Source: UTCFX2 sp963726375 (GTDB lineage Bacteria; Chloroflexota; Anaerolineae; Anaerolineales; UBA4823). Taken from it: a DNA stretch of 64,000 nucleotides. A model generated the notes under the pieces. It was not told where the DNA came from and searched no databases. It was given only the letters and a program-made list of their open reading frames with translations. The stretch spans positions 124,001-188,000 of the forward strand of contig CAVSCE010000007.1 in the NCBI GenBank assembly GCA_963726375.1, written 5' to 3'. How positions within the stretch are numbered: position 1 is the stretch's first letter; each line of letters begins with the position of its first letter. Below, one piece after another: positions 57,200 through 64,000 of the stretch. Both the position numbers and the translations under genes were made by a program.

Positions 57200-60100
57200 T
57201 TGCCGTCTGCTACTCGATACCAGCTTTACGAAATCCTCGGACCTGAAGCAGGCCAGATTTTTAATCTGGAGCAATCTGTAACCCTCCTTGGCAGAGCACC
57301 CGAGGCGCAGATCGTCCTGACAGGCTCGATGGTGTCGCGAATTCATGCCCGGATCACGTTCTCATCCGGGCGATTTCTCATTGAAGACAGCGGGAGCGCT
57401 AACGGCACCTTTGTGAATGGCATCAAGATAGGATCTCCCTATCCACTCTCCACTGGTGACAAGATCACGCTGGGTGAGAATGTGGCATTCGAATTCCAGG
57501 AGGTGCCTGCTGGAGAAGGTTCCAAGGACACGATCATCTTAACCAACGGTTTGGATGTCCTGACAGAGTCAGTTGAAGACAGCTCAATCCCGCTTTCTGA
57601 AGACAAGGCCGAATCTGCCACACAGCCATATCAAGAAAATGATCCAATGGGAATCGGAAAGAAATCGGCCTCGCCAAAAATGATCGTGATGGTTGCAGGT
57701 GAGGATTCTCAAACATATCCGTTGATCGATTCAAGGATTACGATTGGCCGCGATGAAGACAACTACATCGTAATCCGTTCTCCGATCATTTCTCGCCACC
57801 ACGCCTTGCTCGAATCAATCCCTGACGGCTATCTGCTGACCATCCAGCCAGATAATACGAACGAGACATATCTCGACGGCATGCTGGTTCAAGGGGCGCA
57901 GAAACTCATCGATAATGCTGTTATTCGTGTTGGAAGCGCAGAAGCAGGTCAACTGGTGACCATGCATTTTCAGCTTCCTGAAGGAAATGAACCTGGCTTT
58001 GCACGAATAATCCAGGTCGGTGGTCAGGGAAAACTGCTGATTGGACGTGATTTAGAAAATGATATCGTCCTCGATGCACCATCGATCTCACGCTTTCAAG
58101 CCGAGATCGAAAGCGTCGGTCAGCGCTTCCGCATCAGAGACCTGAGAAGCCTTAACGGTACCTTTCTCAACAACCAGCGTATCCAGGATGAGACCTGGGC
58201 CAAACCACAGGATCACCTTCGGATTGGTCCGTACCTTTTTATCCTGGGAGAAAAAGCCCTGGAGCGGATTGATCAAACTCACGGTGTCAGAATTGATGCG
58301 TTTCGTCTGAATAAGCAAGTGCGAAAAGATCTTAACCTGCTGCAAGATATCTCGCTGGTATTAATGCCGCGCGAATTCGTTGTGGTGGTTGGTCAAAGCG
58401 GTGGGGGTAAGACCACGCTTGTCGATGCTATGGCTGGCTATCGCCCGGCAACAAATGGGCAGGTTTTCCTTAATGATACCGACCTGTACAGGCATTTTGA
58501 TGCGCTCCGCAGCGGGATAGGCTATGTGCCGCAGCGGGATATCATTCACCTGGAGCTGACGGTTTTTGAATCGCTTGATTATGCTGCCAAATTGAGGATG
58601 CCTCCTGATGTATCGGCGGAAGAGCGTCGAACGCGGATATTGCAAGTCCTCGATGACCTCGACCTGACGCACAGGAAGGATGAACAGATTTCCAAACTGA
58701 GCGGCGGTCAACAAAAAAGGGTTTCAATTGGCGTGGAACTATTGACCCAGCCAGGACTCTTTTTTCTGGATGAGCCGACATCAGGGCTGGATCCAGGGAC
58801 GGAAACCTCATTGATGCAGCTGATGCGCAGGTTGGCAGACCAGGGTCGAACGATTGTGCTGATCACGCATGCCACGAAGAACGTGATGCTGGCGGATAAG
58901 GTGGTCTTTCTGGCGAGGGGCGGTTATCTGGCATGGTTTGGACCACCGGATGAGGCGCTGAACTATTTTTCGCAGTTTCAATCAGACCGTGAGCAGCGCC
59001 ACCGCGGGATGGATTTTGACCAGATCTATTCAATTCTTGACGATCCAACCAAAGGTGTTCCACGGGACTGGCAACTCCGGTATCAAAAGCACCTGGCATT
59101 TCAACAGTACATCCGAGAGCCCCTCCTGACCAAAGGACACGACCTGGATGCAGCTGACCCGAGAAACCACAAGGACCGCAACCAGTCTGATGGGATTACA
59201 AAATTTCAGAAATCCAGGACCTCTGCCGGCAGGTTTAATCCAGTTCTTTCAATTCGCCAGTTCGCGATCCTTTCTGCTCGAAACTTAAAAATATTGAGCC
59301 GAGATCGGATCAGCTTGCTTTTGATGTTAGCAGCAGCACCATTGGTAGGTATGCTGGATTTTGTCCTGGCTAGTGGGATGGACGCCAATCCATTCGATTA
59401 TAAAAATGGTGATTTCTCACCGGCTGTGATCTCGTTGTTCCTATTTTCAATTTATGGGGTCCTTGTCGGTGGGATTTCTCAAATGCGAGAAATTGTCAAA
59501 GAGAAGGCGGTCTACCGCCGAGAGCGGCTGGTAAACCTGGAAATTCTGCCTTATGTGCTCTCAAAAATGTGGGTGGCGGGGCTGTTAGCGCTCTATCATG
59601 CGGTTGCCTATACTGTCCTGCATTATCTGGCATTCGATATGCCAGGAGGGGCACTTGAATTCTTTCTGGTCTACATTACCGTCGTGCTGGCGACCTTCTC
59701 CGGGATGATGATGGGTCTATTTGCCTCCGCACTAGCACCGAATTCAAATACTGTTCCTTTGATCGTGATCATGTTGATGATCCCACAAATCGTCCTGGGT
59801 GGAGCACTGATTCCGCTTCCAAAGCCTGTTACAGCGATCACTTCGACGCGCTGGGCATTTCAATCTTTCTTGGGGATATCGGGTATCGGTTCCGACCTTG
59901 CTGCTGATCCGTGCTGGGAGCTGTCTGCTGCTGATCGTGAAAACCTCACGCTCGAACAAAATGAGCAACTTGGATGTCTATGTCTCGGGATTAACACGTT
60001 ACGTCAGGATTCGTGCGAATTCCCTGGACTGGGTATGTTTTACAATCCAGCAATCGATGAGCCCATGCCAGAAAAACCCACGGAAATTGGCCAGCCGCCA

Positions 60101-60514
60101 GAAAAACCCCAGCTTCCGGATGCGCCGCAACAGCCGGGCAATCCTAACGATCTGGCTGCTATGAACGCTTATTTATCTGAGCTGAAGGCTTACCAGGAAT
60201 TGACTGCCAGCGTCCAGGCGAATTACGAAACGGAAGTTCAAGCATACCAGCAAAAAGCAGATCAATATCAGCAGGCTCTGATTGCCTATCAAAATGAGCT
60301 GGCTGAATGGCAGATCAGCCGCAACGAAGCGATTGGGCAGGCAGAGGGAATGCTAAGCCGGTTTGAGAACCTTTTTGGTTGGGCGATTGTGAATAAAGAC
60401 AGCGACAATGAATATGCTGGTATGCTGGCAAAGACCTGGTCGGCCCAGGGGTTTATCATTTTTGTCTATTTTTTGTTGATCGTTGGATTGATGAAGCTGA
60501 AAGACAAAACCTGA
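57200..60514 (+). CDS. ABCG-like transporter with three FHA domains
   Basis: A 1,104-residue half-transporter. Three FHA domains lie at about residues 25-100, 178-258 and 278-350 (GRAPEAQIVL with SRIHARI and NGTFVNG; GRDEDNYIVI with SRHHALL; GRDLENDIVL with SRFQAEI and NGTFLNN). The ABC ATPase follows: Walker A GQSGGGKTT (398-406), signature LSGGQ (500-504), Walker B FFLDEP. The ABC-2 membrane part begins near residue 685. Between the last helices there is a proline-rich segment (PEKPTEIGQPPEKPQLPDAP) and a coiled coil of about 90 residues, then a final helix. FHA domains bind phosphothreonine, so activity is probably tied to a Ser/Thr kinase not encoded here. TTG start with GGAG eight bases upstream. 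Confidence 0.92.
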   Translation: MPSATRYQLYEILGPEAGQIFNLEQSVTLLGRAPEAQIVLTGSMVSRIHARITFSSGRFLIEDSGSANGTFVNGIKIGSPYPLSTGDKITLGENVAFEFQEVPAGEGSKDTIILTNGLDVLTESVEDSSIPLSEDKAESATQPYQENDPMGIGKKSASPKMIVMVAGEDSQTYPLIDSRITIGRDEDNYIVIRSPIISRHHALLESIPDGYLLTIQPDNTNETYLDGMLVQGAQKLIDNAVIRVGSAEAGQLVTMHFQLPEGNEPGFARIIQVGGQGKLLIGRDLENDIVLDAPSISRFQAEIESVGQRFRIRDLRSLNGTFLNNQRIQDETWAKPQDHLRIGPYLFILGEKALERIDQTHGVRIDAFRLNKQVRKDLNLLQDISLVLMPREFVVVVGQSGGGKTTLVDAMAGYRPATNGQVFLNDTDLYRHFDALRSGIGYVPQRDIIHLELTVFESLDYAAKLRMPPDVSAEERRTRILQVLDDLDLTHRKDEQISKLSGGQQKRVSIGVELLTQPGLFFLDEPTSGLDPGTETSLMQLMRRLADQGRTIVLITHATKNVMLADKVVFLARGGYLAWFGPPDEALNYFSQFQSDREQRHRGMDFDQIYSILDDPTKGVPRDWQLRYQKHLAFQQYIREPLLTKGHDLDAADPRNHKDRNQSDGITKFQKSRTSAGRFNPVLSIRQFAILSARNLKILSRDRISLLLMLAAAPLVGMLDFVLASGMDANPFDYKNGDFSPAVISLFLFSIYGVLVGGISQMREIVKEKAVYRRERLVNLEILPYVLSKMWVAGLLALYHAVAYTVLHYLAFDMPGGALEFFLVYITVVLATFSGMMMGLFASALAPNSNTVPLIVIMLMIPQIVLGGALIPLPKPVTAITSTRWAFQSFLGISGIGSDLAADPCWELSAADRENLTLEQNEQLGCLCLGINTLRQDSCEFPGLGMFYNPAIDEPMPEKPTEIGQPPEKPQLPDAPQQPGNPNDLAAMNAYLSELKAYQELTASVQANYETEVQAYQQKADQYQQALIAYQNELAEWQISRNEAIGQAEGMLSRFENLFGWAIVNKDSDNEYAGMLAKTWSAQGFIIFVYFLLIVGLMKLKDKT

Positions 60515-61453
60515 TGAGCAGTATGAAAGCGATCGATCCACCTTTATCAGGTTTGAAAGAAAGCGCCTGTGTCGTATCTTTGATTCGATCGGATGAAGAC
60601 GCCCGACAGGCACAACTCATGATCGGATCCCTGCGGTCTTTTGGGGGTTCACTGCAGTCTTCCCCGGTTTTACTCTTTGCTTTGAGACCTGATCGGTTTG
60701 TCAGGGAGTTTGAGAGGTTTGCCGCCGTAGACCTGATTCAGCTAAAGGATCAAGAAACGATACCAGACTATTTTTTTGCGGCGAAGGTAGCTGCCTGCGC
60801 CCAAGCCGAAGAATTGGCTGAATCCAGGGTTGCCTCACTGATCTGGCTGAATCCCCAATCTTTAACGATCCAACCCCCGCTGCTTTTAGGTCTCTTTTCC
60901 AATTTCCAGGCAGCATTTCGAACGGTCCACATCTGCAATGTCGGATCTCCTTCGAAGGAGCCGCCGGATATATTTTGGAAATTGATCTACGACGAAATCG
61001 GAATGGAGGAGCCGGGTTTTTCGATTGAATCTTTCCTGGACAGGCGGGAGATAAGGCCATATTTTAATACACACCTGTTTGCCGTAAAACCGCAGCAGGG
61101 GTTGATGAAAGCCTGGTTGGAAACATTTCTCTCACTGGTCAGCGATCCCGATTTTCAAGCTCAAGCGTGCCCGGACGATTTGCATAAGATATTCCTTCAT
61201 CAGGCTGTGCTGAGCGCGTTGGCTGCCAAAAGACTCAGCCTCGAAGAAATCTGCCTGCTTCCACCTGGCTACAGTTACCCGCTGCACCTGCATTCCCAGG
61301 CGAAAGAAGGACAGCGAATTGAATTCGTTGGATGAAATGATCTTGCCAGTTTACGAGGATGAGGATTCACATCCATTAGTTGTTAAAGGACTCAGGATAA
61401 GCGCAGAGCTTCGAGCCTGGCTGGAGAAAAACTCTCCTCATAAGAACCATTGA
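60514..61453 (+). CDS. Hypothetical protein, glycosyltransferase-like fold possible (one frameshift)
   Basis: The frame from 60514 gives 273 residues and starts inside the stop of the FHA-ABC gene (TGATG). A frame change near 61320 would extend the product by about 44 residues (SLDEMILPVYEDEDSHPLVV) to a stop at 61451-61453. The body, including SRVASLIWLNPQSLTIQP, YFNTHLFAVKPQQGLMKAW and DLHKIFLHQAVLSAL, recalls nucleotide-sugar transferase folds (a residue pair before a short strand and a late HQ motif), but no DxD motif is present. No firm function. Its tight coupling suggests a role with the transporter. Confidence 0.6.
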
Positions 61454-61569
61454 TATATCGCCATCGTTGAATGACTTTTGATTTAGTGTTGTATTTAGCA
61501 ATGTTCCTTGGGAGGAATAAATAAGCCAGGGGGGCACGAATCGCCAATTTTTAGAAGCTGAGGACAAAG

Positions 61570-62284
61570 ATGACAGGGACGATCATTAACACGATAGCAG
61601 TTATCGTCGGAGGTACTCTCGGATCACTTCTGGGCGCCAGGCTGCCGGATAAAGTTCGCCAGATTGTGATCCAGGGGGTTGGTTTGGTTGTCATTGTTGT
61701 GGGTGTTCAGATGGCGCTTAAAACCCAGAACATATTGATCGTTTTGGGGAGCATCCTGGTAGGGGGGATCATTGGCGAGTGGTGGCGAATAGACGAGCGG
61801 CTGGAAGCATTAGGCCGGAAAGCCGAGGAAAAGGCGAGCCGCTTTCCTTTCCTGACGCGCGGTGATTTTACCAAGGGATTCGTTACAGCAAGCCTGGTAT
61901 TTTGCGTTGGTCCGATGACCGTTGTCGGTTCGCTGCAGGAAGGGATTTCCGGCGATGCCAGCCTGTTAATTATGAAAAGCGTCCTGGATGGCTTCACCTC
62001 AATGGCCTTTGCAGCATCTTTGGGGATGGGTGTCAGCCTTTTCGGCGATCGTAGTCCTGGTCGTCCAGGGCGGTTTGACGTTAAGCGCAGGAGCGCTGGG
62101 AGGCTTGTTAAGCGATGAAATGGTGCTCGAAATGACTGCTGCGGGGGGCGTGTTATTGATTGGCATAAGCTTGATGATGTTGGAAATCAAGCGAATTCGA
62201 GTTGCGAATTTACTTCCAGCCCTGGTCATTGCCCCACTTCTGGTACCTCTGTGGAGCTGGATTCGGACTTTGCTTAAGAATTGA
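61570..62284 (+). CDS. DUF554 family membrane protein (one frameshift)
   Basis: About 237 residues with six or seven membrane helices. The N-terminus TIINTIAVIVGGTLGSLLGARLP, GEWWRIDERLEALG, and FVTASLVFCVGPMTVVGSLQEG are typical of the DUF554 family (YdfK-like), whose function is not established. The frame changes near 62040 and resumes as SAIVVLVVQGGLTLSAGAL, ending at 62284. GAGGA precedes the ATG. Confidence 0.87.
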
Positions 62285-62373
62285 GCTTTGAAATCAGATG
62301 ACGCTATGTCAACAAAAAAGGGCGATATAATCGATTATGACCTTTCTTGATGATCTCATAACAGGAATGCTGA

Positions 62374-64000
62374 ATGCGCAAACAAAATACAAACGCTAAA
62401 TCAGTTTCCCCGAGAATTTATTTGCGGCTGGGTCTGTCCCGGGAGCAGATACTTCAAGATTACCGGATAGCATTCAGGAGCCGCCAGGCCAGCCTGATCG
62501 GTCGAAGGGAAGTCCTCAGCGGAAAAGCCAAGTTTGGGATATTTGGCGATGGAAAGGAACTGCCGCAGCTTGCCATGGCACGCGTATTTCGGCCCGGAGA
62601 TTGGCGATCGGGATATTATCGCGACCAGACGCTGATGTTTGCGACCGGCATGTGTACACTGGAACAGTTTTTTGCTCAGCTTTATGCTCATGCTGATCTC
62701 TCGGCTGAACCAATGACTGGCGGGCGAGCGATGAATGCACATTTTGCTACCCGGTCAATCGGAGCGGACCGAAATTGGCTTGATCTGACAGCCCAGCCTA
62801 ACTCTGCCGCTGACCTTTCGCCGACGGGCTCACAAATGCCTAAGGCAGTGGGTCTGGCTTATGCGTCGAAGCTTTTTCGCCAGCTGGACGAGCTAAAACA
62901 ATTCAGCAGGTTTTCAAGAAATGGGGATGAAATCGTCTTTGCGACAATTGGAAACGCCTCAGCAGCGGAAGGGATGTTTTGGGAGTCTTTGAATGCAATC
63001 GGAGTGCTGCGCTGTCCTGCGATCTTGACCGTTTATGATGATGGTTATGGTATCTCGGTTGCGAACGAAAGCCAGATTGCCAAAGAAAATATCTCAGAGC
63101 TGCTGGAAGGCTTTCGCCGTCCCCCTGGGGAATGTTGTGATGGTTATGATATCTACCACATCAATGGCTGGGATTATCCAGCGCTGATCGAGGTATATCG
63201 TCAGGCAGAAAAAACAGCACGCCTGGAACATATGCCTTCTTTAGTCCATGTGGATGAACTTACACAACCGCAAGGGCATTCCACATCCGGAAGCCACGAG
63301 CGATATAAAACGGCCGAGCGGTTGGCATGGGAATCGGAATGGGACGGGATTAAGAAATTCCGTGAGTGGTTGCTCGCTGAAGGATTGGAAAGCGTTGAGA
63401 ACTTGCAGGCGCTGGAAAGTGAAGACCGCGAGATTGTAGAAAATGCTCGAAAGAGTGCCTGGGAGGCTTATCACGCTCCAATTCTGGAAGAGAGGAAAGA
63501 GCTGCTCCGATTGCTAGAGGCGCTCAGCATCCCAGGTCAAACAGAGAAGTTAGAAGATGTCAAAGCGAAGCTTGAATCTATACAAACACCGTTTCGGCGT
63601 GATTTAAGTTCAGCAGCTCGCCAGGTTTTAACTTTGATGCATTCGCATACCCCAGGAGAGGATATCGTAGGACATCGACAAGGATTGATAGAATGGCGGG
63701 CGAAGCTTGAAATCGCTGCCAGGGACAGATATTATTCACACTTATATGAGGAAGGACCTGCATCAGCGCTTCTGGTAGAAACACATCCACCAATCTATTC
63801 CGAAAGTTCCCCGGAAGTCTATGGTTACGAAATCTTGAACGCTGCTTTCGACCTTGCATTGAGCCGCGAGCCGAGGCTGGTCGCGTTTGGCGAAGATGTC
63901 GGTCGGTTAGGGGATGTTAATCAGGGGATGCGTGGTTTGCAGCAGAAATACGGCCCCTTACGGGTCTCTGACACTGGAATCCGTGAAGCAACCATCGTTG
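62374..64000 (+). CDS. Fused alpha/beta E1 component of a 2-oxo-acid dehydrogenase (runs off the window)
   Basis: An open frame from ATG 62374 (AGGA seven bases upstream) continues to the end of the window, 542 codons so far. The first 330 residues are an E1-alpha domain: RSGYYRDQTLMFATG, FATRSIGADRNW, a TPP-binding region reading GNASAAEGMFWESLN with YDDGYGISV, and LTQPQGHSTSGSHERY. After a helical linker the E1-beta domain begins with YGYEILNAAFDLAL and LVAFGEDVGRLGDVNQG. This is the single-chain form known from Bacteroidetes and other bacteria, probably acting on branched-chain or other 2-oxo acids and passing acyl groups to an E2 outside the window. It depends on the TPP made by the thiamine operon at 12-17 kb. 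Confidence 0.9.
   Translation, partial: MRKQNTNAKSVSPRIYLRLGLSREQILQDYRIAFRSRQASLIGRREVLSGKAKFGIFGDGKELPQLAMARVFRPGDWRSGYYRDQTLMFATGMCTLEQFFAQLYAHADLSAEPMTGGRAMNAHFATRSIGADRNWLDLTAQPNSAADLSPTGSQMPKAVGLAYASKLFRQLDELKQFSRFSRNGDEIVFATIGNASAAEGMFWESLNAIGVLRCPAILTVYDDGYGISVANESQIAKENISELLEGFRRPPGECCDGYDIYHINGWDYPALIEVYRQAEKTARLEHMPSLVHVDELTQPQGHSTSGSHERYKTAERLAWESEWDGIKKFREWLLAEGLESVENLQALESEDREIVENARKSAWEAYHAPILEERKELLRLLEALSIPGQTEKLEDVKAKLESIQTPFRRDLSSAARQVLTLMHSHTPGEDIVGHRQGLIEWRAKLEIAARDRYYSHLYEEGPASALLVETHPPIYSESSPEVYGYEILNAAFDLALSREPRLVAFGEDVGRLGDVNQGMRGLQQKYGPLRVSDTGIREATIV

Noticed and set aside
1..64000. CRISPR arrays, insertion sequences, phage genes, toxin-antitoxin pairs or classic defence systems
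   Set aside because: Looked for regularly spaced repeats, transposase, integrase, nuclease and toxin-like frames; none could be supported.

Overview
The window looks like a chromosomal segment of an uncultured, roughly 50% GC bacterium, most likely a Chloroflexota of the Anaerolineae type. This is an inference from gene families and layout: an MglA/CvnD-type small GTPase, roadblock and V4R proteins, a giant multi-GAF histidine kinase, an FHA-ABC exporter, Tad-like secreted proteins and a fused alpha/beta keto-acid dehydrogenase E1. No 16S rRNA or other decisive marker is present. Housekeeping genes include rsmA, surE, folK, folP, acnA, menA, a tRNA-Ser and the SRP RNA. There is no CRISPR array, transposase, integrase or phage gene. 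About thirty coding frames are interrupted by single-base shifts, yet homologous protein sequence always resumes in another frame. These are treated as one gene each and are mostly suspected sequence errors, although they cluster in the kinase gene. Layout: (1) 1-12303 is a forward signalling locus: a Ras-like GTPase, an alpha/beta hydrolase, a left-handed beta-helix protein, a response regulator with a degenerate GGDEF-like tail, a histidine kinase of about 2,450 codons with about ten GAF domains, a CheY-like regulator and a second hydrolase whose nucleophile serine is glycine. (2) 12305-17212 is a thiamine operon: sigma70-type promoter, TPP riboswitch, short leader ORF, thiN, then substrate-binding lipoprotein, permease and ATPase of a thiamine ABC importer. 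A large hairpin at 17287-17340 ends it. (3) 17401-22320 holds small membrane proteins, DUF4126, DUF2085 and DUF3048 proteins, surE and a coiled-coil membrane protein. (4) 22323-28156 is a reverse operon running thiolase, folK, SpoIIAA-like protein, folP, aconitase. (5) 28302-31941 has a GH1 beta-glucosidase, tRNA-Ser(GGA), an AT-rich stretch with a FkbM-type methyltransferase-like gene and a lipoprotein. (6) 32064-35077 is a cassette of two PEP-hydrolase-like TIM barrels around a Tm-1-like (UPF0261) protein. (7) 35124-37400 has a reverse, Tat-exported molybdopterin-oxidoreductase-like gene and the SRP RNA with its promoter and terminator. (8) 37419-44009 is a reverse Tad-like cluster: TadE domain fused to Ig-like repeats, a large secreted protein, TadE and TadG-like proteins. 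(9) 44319-54951 has rsmA, a reverse roadblock/V4R/dolichol-phosphate-mannose-synthase operon, a NitT/TauT-type ABC importer, menA, a CPA2 antiporter, an L,D-transpeptidase and an S41 protease. (10) 55017-64000 has a membrane-bound HdrD-like Fe-S protein, a triple-FHA ABC exporter, a hypothetical protein, DUF554 and the truncated E1 alpha/beta fusion. The clearest links between genes are the thiamine import/pyrophosphorylation operon (which supplies the cofactor of the E1 enzyme at the end of the window), the folate pair folK-folP, and the kinase/regulator/GTPase locus. The GTPase at the left end has its usual type of partner (roadblock, V4R) only 46 kb away. The best candidates for undescribed biology are the multi-GAF kinase locus, the Tm-1/PEP-hydrolase cassette, and the TadE-Ig fusion cluster.
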